From Thalassospira profundimaris (lineage in GTDB: Bacteria > Pseudomonadota > Alphaproteobacteria > Rhodospirillales > Thalassospiraceae), in contig NZ_JPWF01000005.1 in NCBI RefSeq assembly GCF_003326675.1, forward strand, positions 186,001-250,000: a stretch of DNA of 64,000 nt, read 5' to 3'. Below, one piece after another: positions 1 to 9,362 of this stretch; the stretch's first letter is position 1; each line of letters opens with the position of its first letter. The translations under genes were made by a program, and so were the position numbers. The notes below the pieces were generated by a model. That model worked only from the letters and a program-made list of their open reading frames with translations, was not told where the DNA came from and did no database searches.

Positions 1-196
1 CGCTTGATTGCCGACGAACAGCACCGCCATAGGTCCGGTTGATCAATCCCTGTTGCGTCAGTTCGTCAAAGTCGCGCCGGATGGTTTCGGTCGACACGGC
101 AAGACGTTCGGCAAGATCAATGATCCGCAAGGACGGTTCAAGATCAAGCTCGCTTAGAATGCGTTGTTGTCGCAGGGATTTTTTGTTTGCTGCCAT
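1..196 (-). CDS. DeoR-family transcriptional regulator, N-terminal part (runs off the window)
   Basis: The minus strand opens with ATG at 196-194 and stays open to the window edge, giving 65 residues. The translation holds a winged helix-turn-helix of the DeoR type: a helix with RQQRILSEL, then LAVSTETIRRDFDEL (the recognition helix typical of the family), then a wing ending in RTYGGAV. The sugar-phosphate-sensing C-terminal domain lies outside the window. DeoR proteins usually repress sugar or nucleoside catabolic operons, but the regulated genes cannot be named from here. The gene points away from the chemoreceptor genes that follow and starts 83 bases beyond the end of the first of them, so it may share their transcript. 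Confidence 0.85.
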   Translation of the reverse strand, partial: MAANKKSLRQQRILSELDLEPSLRIIDLAERLAVSTETIRRDFDELTQQGLINRTYGGAVRRQSS

Positions 197-279
197 GGCG
201 TGATGATAGTGCTGATACCCTCGTTACGCCAGTGGCTTATGCGTTCCATGCGTTGTTATCACGGATGTGATTGCCGATA

Positions 280-2090
280 TTATTCGGGACGATCCAACCC
301 GATTTTCCGGCGATGGGCGTGATAGGTTGGGGCAAGCTCGTCCGCACCGATCAAGTTGCCAGCCTCGTCCTTGTAAGTCAGGTGATGGTTGATCGCCTGA
401 CCCTGCCACAGCTTTTCAATTTCGGCCCGTTTCGGTGTTTTGCGGAACGCTGCGATGAAGTCATTGATTGCGCATAACAGATTATAGGTTGCCGGGTCGG
501 CGGCGACGGCCACGACATAGAAAAACGGATGGGGAAGGATCGGTTTGGGCAGAACTTCGAGCCTGCCGTGCCAGGGGTTTTGGGGTTGCTGGATGCCCAG
601 TGAAATACGGGATGATCCCCGGCGAAGGCATCAATTGCACCACTGGCAATCGCGTCATGGACGCGCGAAATATCGCCATAGGCGATCATGTTTGAAAGTT
701 TGGCGATGCCGCCGGGTTTGTTTTCATTGTCTGCCCATCGCAGTCCGACATCTTCAAGAACGGCAAGGGCGGCCGGGTCGTTGACGGTGCCCAGGACCTT
801 TCCTCCAAGATCGGCGATGGTGTTGATTGCCGTATTTTCCGGACGCCGGATCAGCGAAAAGTTAAGGTAGGTGTAAGTATCGGAGAAGGCGACACCCTTA
901 TAAAAATCGCTTGGCGGCAGGGCGCACCAAACAACATCAGCGGTTGGCTGCCCGGCCTTTTTGCCAGCAAACAACAACTCGGTCAGCAAGTCCCACGGAT
1001 GTTCGACAAACTCGCACGTCACCCCGATTGATTTCGCAAAGGCCTCGGCATAATCGATATCGATCCCGTGCAAGGGGCCATTTTTCTGAGGGCGGAAAGA
1101 TGCACCAACCAGTGCCGGGTCAATCGCGATCCTGATTTTGCCGCGTGACTTAATGTCTGCCAGCCGGTCATAGCCCGGGTCTTCGTGGATGTGATTGCTG
1201 CGCAGGAAATGGGAAAGCTTTCCTGCAACATTGGTGCTGTCACGGGTACATGTCGCAAGGCCGGTGATTTCGGTGGCGGCCCAGGCAACTTTGCTTCGGG
1301 TGCGTGCAGATGATTCCTTGCTGGCATCAAGGAGTTCGAAAACAACCTGATTGTGACCGCTGATATGTTCAAGGCGTCCGGCCATTGCGGCAAAGCGGTC
1401 CTTCAAACCGCCCAGTGCATCTTCGATCTCGCTGCCCAGACTGTCGAGATCCGTATCAATATTTGCCATGCTGTCGCGCAGTGACCGTGTGACGTCGGAC
1501 AAATCAATCAGATCAACAGCTTCGTTTGTGCGCTGCATCGTGCTTTGCGCCAGGTTGCCGACTTCCTTGGCGACCACGGCAAAGCCGCGCCCGTGGTCGC
1601 CGGCACGTGCTGCTTCGATGGCAGCATTCAAGGCAAGAAGCTTGATGCCCTTGCCGATATCTTCAATCGCACTCAGGACCTTGGCGGCTCCTTCGGCCTT
1701 GGTTTCAAGGTCTTGGCTGATTTTTTCGAGGTCACTGCGAATGGCTTCAGTTTTGGAAGAAACTGTTGTTCTTGTTGCGTCCTGAACGGCGTTGGCGGTG
1801 GTGGTGCTTTCGTCAATTTCACGACGTGTCTGATCAAGACCGGTACGCAGATTATGAGACCGGACATCAATTTCGCGCATCAGGCTGTCTTGGCTTTCGC
1901 CCGCCGTATTGGCGAATTTCAGGAGATGCTCGATATAATCAAGGCCCGACGAAATCCCGCGCATCAAAGCCGCGATTTCCGTGGCGTTCGTTTGTTCCGG
2001 CGATTTGGGCTGGGTATAGTGGTCAGACGAAAAAACGTGATTTTCGCGCGCAAGGTTGCTGTTGCGCGGCGTCAGAATGGTCTCTTCCAT
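280..2090 (-). pseudogene. Soluble chemoreceptor (MCP signalling domain) fused to SBP_bac_3-like domain, copy 1, frameshifted
   Basis: A start at 2090 reads a protein closely similar to the downstream-numbered paralogue (2292-4064) until about residue 505. There the frame jumps: the expected [14 protein letters not shown] continues in the -1 frame and ends at 280. The break lies in the G run at 574-577, where one base is missing relative to the paralogue (ACC CC? TGG on the coding strand). Without the shift the product would be about 603 residues. As it stands the ORF ends at 378 with a nonsense tail, losing the last part of the binding domain. The MCP hairpin ([25 protein letters not shown]) is intact. 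No signal peptide or membrane helix is visible. This could be a recent pseudogene, a homopolymer sequencing error, or a gene whose product lacks full ligand binding. Confidence 0.8.
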
Positions 2091-2166
2091 GCTTTTAGCC
2101 TCACCACTTCCCGTTAATATTGTGAATATTTATTTCTTATAGGGAAACACTACCGCCGGGTGAGTT

Positions 2167-2183
2167 ATGTTGCAAGGCAGCAT
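2167..2183 (-). promoter_or_regulatory. Palindrome upstream of chemoreceptor copy 1
   Basis: ATGTTGC-AAG-GCAGCAT is an imperfect inverted repeat (one mismatch) lying 77 bases before the start codon of copy 1. The same element, perfect, lies in the equivalent place before copy 2. Read on the minus strand it contains TTGCAA as a possible -35, followed 17 bases later by TAGTGT (a weak -10). The shared position suggests an operator overlapping the promoter; the regulator is unknown. Confidence 0.45.
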
Positions 2184-2291
2184 ATTGTGAAATCGGGAAA
2201 CAGGAATTGTGACCAAAAGGCGCAGCCGCCGCGGGAACATCACATTGGTGCAAATTGATTTGCAGATGATGTTCCACGCAGCAAAGGTCGA

Positions 2292-4064
2292 TCAGCTCGG
2301 TGTTATGCCGTGTTTTCGGCAATGGGCATGATAGGCGGTTTCGAGTTCATCCGCGCCGATCAGACTGCCTGCTTCATCCTTGTAAGTCAGGTGATGATTG
2401 ATCGCCTGACCCTGCCACAGCTTTTCAATTTCGGCCCGTTCCGGTGTTTTGCGAAATGCGGTGATGAAGTCGTTGATTGCGCGCAGCAGATTATAGGATG
2501 CCGGATCAGCGGCAACCGCAGCGGTATAGTAATAGGGCAAAGGCAGGATACTGCCCGGCAGGACTTCAATGCGTCCGTGCCACGGGCTTTCGGGGTTGTT
2601 GGCCGCCCAGTGGAAGATCGGCTGATCAACGGCAAAGGCATCAACCGCCCCGTCGGCCAATGCATCATGCAGGCGCGTCTGGTCGCTATAGGCAATCAGG
2701 TTGGAAAGTTTGGCGATACCGCCCGGCTTGTTTTCATTCCCGGCCCAGCGTAACCCCTGTTCTTCGAGAACCATGAAAGCGACCGGGTCATTGATGATGC
2801 CAAGAACCTTGCCGTTCAGGTCTGCCAGCCGGTTGATGCCTGTATTTCCGGCCCGGCGACATAGGGCGAAATTCAAATAGGTATAGGTGTCGGAATAGGC
2901 GACGCCTTTGTAAAATTCGCTTGGGGGAAGGGCGCTCCAGACCACGTCGGCAGTTGGGGTGCCGGGCTTGGTGCCGACAAATAAAAGTTCGGTCAGCAAG
3001 TCCCACGGATGTTCGACAAATTCACATTCCACACCAAGCCATTTAGCCAGCGCACGCGCATAGTCGGCATCAAGCCCGCGCAGAGGAGAGCCCGGTTTTA
3101 GCCGGAACGACAGGCCGACAAAGGCCGGTTCAATCGCGATGCGGATTTTGCCGCGTGCCTTGATATCGGCCAACCGGTCATAGGTGGGGTCATCATGCAG
3201 ATGACTGGTTTTCAGGAACCGGCCCAGCTTTTCCGGTGCAAGGCTTGCATCAGACAAGCTGTCGGCAAGGTTCCGGGTATCGGTCCGGGCCCAGGTGACC
3301 TTGCCACGGGTGCGGGCCGATGCATCTTTGCTGCCGGAAAGCAGTTCAAACACCACCTGGTTATGTTCGGAAATATCGGACAGGCGGTCGGACATGCTGG
3401 CAAAGCGTTCCTGCAAGGTGCCAAGTGATGCCTCGATTTCATTGCCGAGACTGTCAAGGTCACTGCCGATATTGGCCATGCTTTGACGCAGTGCATTGGT
3501 GACGTCGGATAGGTCAATCAGATCGACCGCCTCGTTGGTGCGTTGCATGGTGCTTTGGGCAAGGTTTCCGACCTCCTTGGCGACCACGGCAAATCCGCGA
3601 CCATGTTCACCTGCGCGTGCTGCTTCAATGGTTGCGTTCAGGGCAAGCAGCTTGATGCCTTTGCCGATATCTTCAATTGCACGCAGGACCTTGTTGGCCC
3701 CTTCAGCCTTGGCATCAAGTTCGGTGCTGATGCGTTCAAGATCGGCGCGGATGGCCTTGGTCTTGTCGGCAACGGTTGCGCGCGTGGTTGACTGGACGTT
3801 TTGGGCGACATCGGTGCTGTTGGCAATTTCACGCCGGGTTTCATCCAGACCAGTGCGCAGATTGTTTGACCGGACGTCAATTTCGCGCATCAGGCTGTCC
3901 TGGCTTTCACCGGCCGTATTGGCAAATTCCAGCAGATGCTGAATGTAGTCAAGCGCACTTGAAATGCCGCGCATCAGATCTTTGATCTGCGCCTGTGATC
4001 CGGTGTCGTTTAGTGGCCCCGTTAGATCTTTGGGTTTCTGTGCCGAAAAGACGGTTTGTTCCAT
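2292..4064 (-). CDS. Soluble chemoreceptor (MCP signalling domain) fused to SBP_bac_3-like domain, copy 2
   Basis: This 590-residue protein has two parts. Residues about 30-230 are helical and include the conserved MCP hairpin tip near 139-165 ([20 protein letters not shown], then AVVAKEV), which in known receptors contacts CheA and CheW. From about residue 296 ([18 protein letters not shown]) to the end it resembles family 3 periplasmic solute-binding proteins of polar amino-acid transporters. No signal peptide or hydrophobic stretch long enough for a membrane helix is present, so both parts should be cytoplasmic. In ordinary receptors the sensing domain is N-terminal and periplasmic; here the order is reversed. 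A cytoplasmic ligand sensor feeding the chemotaxis array is an inference. It is the intact member of a tandem pair with 280-2090. Confidence 0.85.
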   Translation of the reverse strand: MEQTVFSAQKPKDLTGPLNDTGSQAQIKDLMRGISSALDYIQHLLEFANTAGESQDSLMREIDVRSNNLRTGLDETRREIANSTDVAQNVQSTTRATVADKTKAIRADLERISTELDAKAEGANKVLRAIEDIGKGIKLLALNATIEAARAGEHGRGFAVVAKEVGNLAQSTMQRTNEAVDLIDLSDVTNALRQSMANIGSDLDSLGNEIEASLGTLQERFASMSDRLSDISEHNQVVFELLSGSKDASARTRGKVTWARTDTRNLADSLSDASLAPEKLGRFLKTSHLHDDPTYDRLADIKARGKIRIAIEPAFVGLSFRLKPGSPLRGLDADYARALAKWLGVECEFVEHPWDLLTELLFVGTKPGTPTADVVWSALPPSEFYKGVAYSDTYTYLNFALCRRAGNTGINRLADLNGKVLGIINDPVAFMVLEEQGLRWAGNENKPGGIAKLSNLIAYSDQTRLHDALADGAVDAFAVDQPIFHWAANNPESPWHGRIEVLPGSILPLPYYYTAAVAADPASYNLLRAINDFITAFRKTPERAEIEKLWQGQAINHHLTYKDEAGSLIGADELETAYHAHCRKHGITPS

Positions 4065-4148
4065 TTTGAAGCCCTGCCACTGCCCATTAATATTTTTGAT
4101 TTAAGGAATTTTTGTTTCTTTAAGTGAAATATTAGCGGTGACAGAGGA

Positions 4149-4165
4149 ATGTTGCAAGGCAACAT
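4149..4165 (-). promoter_or_regulatory. Palindrome and promoter upstream of chemoreceptor copy 2
   Basis: ATGTTGC-AAG-GCAACAT is a perfect 7+7 inverted repeat 85 bases before the start of copy 2. On the minus strand it contains TTGCAA, followed after 17 bases by TAATAT (around 4126-4131), a reasonable sigma-70 -35/-10 pair. The copy-1 gene carries the same element. The leaders also share AATATTAA(C/T)GGG(A/C)AGTGG just before the start codons, so the duplication included the control region. Confidence 0.5.
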
Positions 4166-4266
4166 ACCCGAAAAACGAGAGAAGGTGTTTCTTCCCTCGG
4201 TCAACAGTTGAAATCAAAATATATGGAAAAGGCAAACAGGCCAGAAGCGGACTGTATCAGGTGCGA

Positions 4267-4725
4267 TTATTCGCGGTGATAGGGATGATTGGTCTGAATG
4301 GCATGTGCGCGGAACAATTGTTCGGCGATCAATGCCCGCACCAGCATATGCGGCCAGGTGGCCTTGCCCAATGACCAAAGTGTGTTGGCGCGCGCCTTGA
4401 GTGCCGCGCCATGCCCGTCCGCCCCGCCAATGGCAAAGGCGATATTCCCGGCATATTGATCCATCCAGCCTTCAAGCTTTTGCGAAAACTCGATCGAGCC
4501 ATATTCCTTTCCGCGTTCATCAAGAGCGATCAGAAAGGCATTGTCGGGAATGACGCCAAGCAGCAATTCTGCTTCGCGGTCTTTAAGCTGATTGGGCGGG
4601 AGTTTTTTCTTTTCTTCGACTTCGCGCACGACAAAGGGCCAGCGCAGTCGGGCAGCGTAATGGTCAAACAGATCTTTTTCGGGGCCGACTTTCATCCGTC
4701 CCACGGCCGCAAGGGTGATTTGCAT
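4267..4725 (-). CDS. rlmH: 23S rRNA pseudouridine-1915 N3-methyltransferase RlmH
   Basis: The 152-residue product matches RlmH (formerly YbeA) in length and layout. RlmH methylates pseudouridine 1915 in helix 69 of 23S rRNA in assembled 70S ribosomes. The SPOUT-fold hallmarks are visible: an N-terminal AVGRMK, FLIALDERGKEYGSIEFS in the middle, the SAM-binding knot loop FAIGGADGHG near residues 105-114, and a C-terminal LVRALIAEQLFRAHAIQTNHPYHRE that is almost invariant in the family. It follows rsfS by 81 bases on the same strand, the usual pairing rsfS-rlmH in bacteria. Identification is secure. Confidence 0.97.
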   Translation of the reverse strand: MQITLAAVGRMKVGPEKDLFDHYAARLRWPFVVREVEEKKKLPPNQLKDREAELLLGVIPDNAFLIALDERGKEYGSIEFSQKLEGWMDQYAGNIAFAIGGADGHGAALKARANTLWSLGKATWPHMLVRALIAEQLFRAHAIQTNHPYHRE

Positions 4726-4806
4726 GTCTCGGATCCAGACCGTTACGCAGATAGAAGGCCGTATTGCGCCCGGCCATTGCCGAGCGCGGCCAAGCGGCGC
4801 GAACTG

Positions 4807-5196
4807 TTAGTACAGTCGCGCTGCCTGCTGTTTCAGTGCCGGGTTTTCAACGCCCCACATCTCTTCGATGTTGTAGAAGGCGCGAACTTCCGAACGGAAC
4901 AGATGAACGATGACATCGCCGGTATCAACCAGAACCCAGTCACCCTGTTCCTTGCCTTCTGCCATGGCACGGCCCTGACCTGCATCCTTGATTGCCTCGA
5001 CAATGTGTTCTGCCATGGCAGCCACACGACGCGAGGATGAACCCGTTGCAATGACCATATGGTCGGCAAGGGAGGTTTTATCGGTCAGATCAATGGTAAC
5101 AAGGTCTTCGGCCTTGTCGTCTTCGAGCGTACTCTTGATAAGCGCAAGCATCTCGCCGGGCTTCAGAGTTTGTTTTGCGGTACCTATGGTCGCCAC
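4807..5196 (-). CDS. rsfS: Ribosomal silencing factor RsfS
   Basis: The product belongs to the RsfS/Iojap family, which binds L14 on the 50S subunit and blocks subunit joining when nutrients are scarce. Family features are LVTIDLTDKTSLADHMVIATG near the start, QGDWVLVDTGDVIVHLF, and YNIEEMWG near the end. I chose a GTG start at 5196 (129 residues), which has GGAA eight bases upstream and gives a typical length. A longer reading frame starts at ATG 5265 and would overlap the end of nadD by 13 bases; its extra 23 residues are not typical of the family. The nadD-rsfS-rlmH order is common in alphaproteobacteria. Confidence 0.93.
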   Translation of the reverse strand: MATIGTAKQTLKPGEMLALIKSTLEDDKAEDLVTIDLTDKTSLADHMVIATGSSSRRVAAMAEHIVEAIKDAGQGRAMAEGKEQGDWVLVDTGDVIVHLFRSEVRAFYNIEEMWGVENPALKQQAARLY

Positions 5197-5252
5197 CTTA
5201 AATTTCCACGCGATGGCCCGGTATGAACCGATGGCCGCAATCGCCGTGTTGC

Positions 5253-5861
5253 TTACACCTGCCATCTGCCTTCGGCGCGAATTGCGGTCGAAGATGCCGG
5301 ATGGCGCTTGATTGGCAGGTATACCCAGGCCGGAACATCGAGATCGGCCAGCAAACCCGCCCTGTCCATGGGAATACGCCAGCGTTCCATACGGCGCGCA
5401 GCGGTCCCGGACAATGCCTTGTTAGAATACCCCTCACGGTCGATAACCGCAATGGGAGCACGTAAAATCAACCTGTCCCACCATTTCCATTTATGAAACT
5501 GGGCCAGGTTGTCTGCTCCCATCAGCCAAACGAACCTTGTTTGGGTAAAACGACGTTGCAAGGCTGCAAGAGTGTCGGCCGTATAACGGGTTCCGAGCTT
5601 GGTTTCAATTGCAGAAACAACAATGCGGGGATGCTTTGCCATCATCAGTGCAGAATCAAAGCGATCTGCAAGATCGGCCATTCCGGTTGTCGACTTCAAC
5701 GGATTCTGCGGCGACACCAGCCACCAAACCGCATCCAACTGCAGGCGTTTCAAGGCTTCCAGCGAAATATGCAGGTGCCCTTCATGGGCGGGATTAAACG
5801 ACCCGCCCAGTAGTCCGACGCGTTTTGGTGCGACATGTGATCGCGGCGCGTTTGCGGTCAT
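5253..5861 (-). CDS. nadD: Nicotinate-mononucleotide adenylyltransferase NadD
   Basis: This 202-residue protein makes nicotinate adenine dinucleotide from NaMN and ATP, the penultimate step of NAD synthesis. The nucleotidyltransferase signature GGSFNPAHEGH sits near residues 19-29, MGADNLAQFHKW is the usual middle motif, and SSTAIR near the end corresponds to the ISSTxIR ATP-binding motif. The start codon overlaps the proA stop by four bases, indicating translational coupling. Another NAD pathway gene, nadB, lies about 8 kb away in this window. Identification is secure. Confidence 0.96.
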   Translation of the reverse strand: MTANAPRSHVAPKRVGLLGGSFNPAHEGHLHISLEALKRLQLDAVWWLVSPQNPLKSTTGMADLADRFDSALMMAKHPRIVVSAIETKLGTRYTADTLAALQRRFTQTRFVWLMGADNLAQFHKWKWWDRLILRAPIAVIDREGYSNKALSGTAARRMERWRIPMDRAGLLADLDVPAWVYLPIKRHPASSTAIRAEGRWQV

Positions 5862-7144
5862 GGACGGGTCTGACCCTGGCCGCGAACGATGTATTTATAG
5901 CTGGTAAGCTGTTCGACTCCGACCGGACCACGCGCATGAAGCTTGCCGGTCGAAATGCCGATCTCCGCGCCCATGCCAAATTCACCACCATCGGCAAACT
6001 GGGTGGATGCGTTGACAATCACAATCCCGGAATCGACCCCGTTCAGGAAGGTCGTGGTCGCGGTGGCATTTTCGGCAATGATCGCATCGGTATGGTGCGA
6101 GCCGAATGTGTTGATGTGATTGACTGCTTCTGCAACGCCCGACACGACTTTGATCGAGACAATCGCATCAAGATATTCGGTGACCCAGTCATCAGCCGTT
6201 GCCGGTTTGATACGGCCATCAATGGCCTGTGCGGTTTCGTCACCGCGCAATTCGCATCCTTTGGCAACCAGTGCCTCGGCAATGCGCGGCAACAGGCGAC
6301 CGGCGACCGAACTGTCAATCAGGACGGTTTCGGTTGCGCCACAAATGCCAACACGGCGCATCTTGGCATTGACCACGATGTCCACGGCCTTCTGCGGATC
6401 GGCGCTGGCATGGACATAGGTGTGGCAAAGGCCTTCAAGATGTTTGAACAGCGGAATGCGGCTTTCATCGGTGATGCGTGAAATCAGCGACTTGCCTCCG
6501 CGCGGGACGATGACATCGATATAGTCGGAAAGTTTCAACATCTCGCCAACGGCGGCGCGATCAGTGATCGGGATCATCTGGATGGCATGTTCGGGCAGGC
6601 CTACCTCGATGATGCCAGCCGCCATGCAATCAAAGATCGCACGCGATGAATGGAAGCTTTCCGAACCACCACGCAGGATCGCGGCATTACCCGATTTGAT
6701 GCACATGGCACCGGCATCGGCCGTTACGTTCGGGCGGCTTTCATAAATGATGCCAATCACGCCAAGCGGTACAGACACACGGGCAATATCAAGTCCGTTA
6801 TGTTCCGGGCTCCAGCGGGCAAGTTCACGACCAACCGGATCGGGCAGTTCGGCAACGGCTTCAACACCGGCAGCAATGCCTTCGATCCGGGCTTCATCAA
6901 GGGCAAGGCGATCCAGAAGGGCATTTGTCAGCCCCTTTGCACGGCCTGCTTCCATATCCTTGGCATTGGCTTCAAGAATGATGGCTGCATTTTCACGCAG
7001 CTTGGCTGCGGCGGCAAGAAGGGCTGCTTTCTTTGGCTCGGCCGGGACCTGTGCAAGTTCGAGTGCAGCTTTGCGGGCATTGATGCCCATTTCGCGCATA
7101 AGTGCAGCGATGTTCTGACTTTCGATACTGGCAAGCGCCGTCAT
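5858..7144 (-). CDS. proA: Gamma-glutamyl phosphate reductase ProA
   Basis: ProA reduces gamma-glutamyl phosphate to glutamate semialdehyde with NADPH in proline synthesis. The frame can be opened at a TTG at 7219, but ATG at 7144 has CCAGGACC directly before it and gives 428 residues, close to the family norm. Visible marks are the cofactor-binding loop IKSGNAAILRGGSES, IVPRGGKSLI, and the region with the catalytic cysteine RRVGICGATETVLID. FGSHHTDAII and GMGAEIGISTGKLHARGPVGVEQLT near the C-terminus are almost invariant. The usual partner proB is not in the window; the gene heads a proA-nadD-rsfS-rlmH transcript. Confidence 0.96.
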   Translation of the reverse strand: MTALASIESQNIAALMREMGINARKAALELAQVPAEPKKAALLAAAAKLRENAAIILEANAKDMEAGRAKGLTNALLDRLALDEARIEGIAAGVEAVAELPDPVGRELARWSPEHNGLDIARVSVPLGVIGIIYESRPNVTADAGAMCIKSGNAAILRGGSESFHSSRAIFDCMAAGIIEVGLPEHAIQMIPITDRAAVGEMLKLSDYIDVIVPRGGKSLISRITDESRIPLFKHLEGLCHTYVHASADPQKAVDIVVNAKMRRVGICGATETVLIDSSVAGRLLPRIAEALVAKGCELRGDETAQAIDGRIKPATADDWVTEYLDAIVSIKVVSGVAEAVNHINTFGSHHTDAIIAENATATTTFLNGVDSGIVIVNASTQFADGGEFGMGAEIGISTGKLHARGPVGVEQLTSYKYIVRGQGQTRP

Positions 7145-7394
7145 GGTCCTGGTTCCGTTCCTAGAAAGCGGTTTGATCGCACCTGCGTCAAACCCGTCGT
7201 TTTGAGATTTTATCAACAAATTGGCAAAATAGACATCAAACCCTCAGTTCGCAATGTTCTTAAGCATATAAAGGATCAGGTGTGCTTGCCAAACCGGGCT
7301 TTCCGGTCCATCTGTTGGATACAGAATGAAAAGATATACCGGCACATCCCGCAATGCTGTTCGGTACCTGTTTGGGGATAAGAAATTGAAAAAT

Positions 7395-9257
7395 ATGGGT
7401 TCCGATCAGCCGACTGCGCGTGCAGAGTTCGGCGTTATCAAGACATTCCTGCCCTATTTATGGCCGCGCGGCGAGTTTGAGCTTAAAACACGCGTTGTCG
7501 TCGCATTGCTTTTTCTTGTCGGTGCCAAGGTCGCAAACGTTTACATCCCGGTATTGTATAAATATGCGGTTGATGCGCTTGGCGGCGGCGAGAAGGCCGG
7601 GGCCGCAGCCCAGTCAACGGGCGGTGACACCACATCGCTGATTGTCGTGCCGGTGGCATTGATCATTGGATATGGCCTTGTCCGTATTCTGGTATCGGCC
7701 TTTGGCGAGATGCGCGATGCGGTTTTTGCCAAGGTTGCACAACGGGCCATTCGGACCTCGGCGCTTGGTGTTTTTCAACATCTGCACGGATTGTCGTTAC
7801 GATTCCATTTGGATCGTCAGATGGGCGGGCTTTCCCGCGCGATTGAACGTGGCGTCAAGGGCATCGAATTCTTGCTGTCTTTCATGCTGTTCAACATCCT
7901 GCCGACCTTGCTTGAAATCGTTATGGTCTCGGTCATCCTGTGGGTGCTGTATGATGTCTGGTTTGCGCTGATCACCTTTGTCACCATCGTGATTTACATC
8001 GTTTTCACGCTGGTGGTGACCGAATGGCGCATGAAGTTCCGCCGCGAAATGAACAAGCGCGACGACGAAGCCAATACCAAGGCTATCGACAGCCTGATCA
8101 ACTATGAGACGGTCAAGTATTTCAACAACGAACCCCACGAAGCCAAGCGTTATGACGCCGCCCTTCGCGGGTACGAAGTTGCCGCCGTTCAGTCACAAGT
8201 CTCGCTTTCCAAGCTCAATGTCGGGCAGGGTGCGATCATTGCGGTGGGGCTTGTCCTGAATATGTTGCTTGCCGCACAGGGCGTCAAAGACGGCAACATG
8301 ACCGTGGGCGACTTCGTTCTGGTGAATACCTATTTGCTGCAACTTTACATGCCGCTGAACTTCCTTGGCTTTGTCTATCGCCAGATCAAGCAATCGCTGA
8401 CCGATATGGAACGTATGTTCTCGTTGCTTGATGTCGACAAGGAAGTTGAAGACAAGGCAGATGCCAATGCCCTTGCCTGCAAGGACGCGGCGATCCGGTT
8501 CGAGGATGTGCATTTCTCCTATAATCCGGATCGCAATATCCTGAAGGGTGTCAGTTTTGAGGTTCCGGCGGGCAAAACCGTTGCCGTTGTCGGACCAAGC
8601 GGGGCGGGTAAATCGACCCTGACACGCCTGATGTTCCGGTTCTATGACGTATCGGGCGGGCGGATCACGATTGACGGGCAGGATATCCGCGATGTGACGC
8701 AAAACTCATTGCGTCAGGAAATAGGCATCGTGCCGCAGGATACGGTCCTGTTTAACGATACCATTGCCTATAATATTTCCTATGGCCGTCCCGGTGCCGA
8801 ACATGACGAGATCGAAAAAGCCGCCAAACTTGCCAGTATCGACGGGTTTGTACGTGCGTTGCCCGACGGCTTTAAAACCATGGTCGGCGAACGCGGTCTG
8901 AAATTGTCGGGCGGGGAAAAACAGCGTGTTTCGATTGCGCGCATGTTGTTGAAACGCCCCAAGATCATGATCTTTGACGAGGCAACGTCGGCCCTTGATA
9001 CCCGAACGGAAAAGGACATCCAGCAGGCCCTGCGCGATGTGTCACGTGGGCATACGACCCTTGTGATTGCGCACCGGTTGTCGACGGTCATTGATGCCGA
9101 TGAAATCATCGTCTTGCGTGATGGACAGGTTGCCGAACGCGGCCGCCATCAGGAATTGCTGGCACAGGAAGGCCTGTATTCCGAAATGTGGGCGCAACAA
9201 CAGGAAATCCGCGAGGCCGAGGAAATTCTGGCCCATGCAGGCGAAAAGCCGAACTAG
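7395..9257 (+). CDS. ATM1/HMT1-type ABC exporter (fused permease and ATPase)
   Basis: A half-transporter of about 620 residues: an N-terminal membrane domain with roughly six helices, then an ATPase domain. The ATPase shows Walker A GPSGAGKST (about residue 399), signature LSGGEKQR, Walker B IMIFDEATSALD and the H-loop AHRLST. The membrane-domain motifs VKYFNNE and RFHLDRQMGGLSRAIERGVKGIEFLL are typical of the ATM1/ABCB7 group, which exports glutathione-linked sulfur compounds or metal-glutathione complexes. Substrate here is inferred only. The frame is open from ATG 7326; I prefer ATG 7395 because the N-terminus then matches relatives and the codons before it look non-coding, but no strong ribosome site decides it. 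It is divergent from proA. Confidence 0.9.
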   Translation: MGSDQPTARAEFGVIKTFLPYLWPRGEFELKTRVVVALLFLVGAKVANVYIPVLYKYAVDALGGGEKAGAAAQSTGGDTTSLIVVPVALIIGYGLVRILVSAFGEMRDAVFAKVAQRAIRTSALGVFQHLHGLSLRFHLDRQMGGLSRAIERGVKGIEFLLSFMLFNILPTLLEIVMVSVILWVLYDVWFALITFVTIVIYIVFTLVVTEWRMKFRREMNKRDDEANTKAIDSLINYETVKYFNNEPHEAKRYDAALRGYEVAAVQSQVSLSKLNVGQGAIIAVGLVLNMLLAAQGVKDGNMTVGDFVLVNTYLLQLYMPLNFLGFVYRQIKQSLTDMERMFSLLDVDKEVEDKADANALACKDAAIRFEDVHFSYNPDRNILKGVSFEVPAGKTVAVVGPSGAGKSTLTRLMFRFYDVSGGRITIDGQDIRDVTQNSLRQEIGIVPQDTVLFNDTIAYNISYGRPGAEHDEIEKAAKLASIDGFVRALPDGFKTMVGERGLKLSGGEKQRVSIARMLLKRPKIMIFDEATSALDTRTEKDIQQALRDVSRGHTTLVIAHRLSTVIDADEIIVLRDGQVAERGRHQELLAQEGLYSEMWAQQQEIREAEEILAHAGEKPN

Positions 9258-9304
9258 GGTAAATTGGCCGGATTTCGCATCTGAACGTTTTTTCACTGGA
9301 ACAG

Positions 9305-9340
9305 TGTGACGTTATCCCCAAATATCAGGATAACGTCACA
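9305..9340. repeat. Perfect 13-bp inverted repeat after the ABC exporter
   Basis: TGTGACGTTATCC and its exact reverse complement flank a 10-base spacer. It begins 48 bases after the exporter stop and ends 22 bases before the YHYH gene start. A T-rich stretch (TTTGCTTTTG) follows, so it may end the exporter transcript; it could equally be an operator for the next gene. Confidence 0.6.
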
Positions 9341-9362
9341 TTTGCTTTTGGGGGAAAGTCCA

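Noticed and set aside
2137..2322. 61-residue minus-strand frame between the two chemoreceptor copies
   Set aside because: Overlaps the promoter palindrome and the end of copy 2, with no ribosome site or recognisable product.
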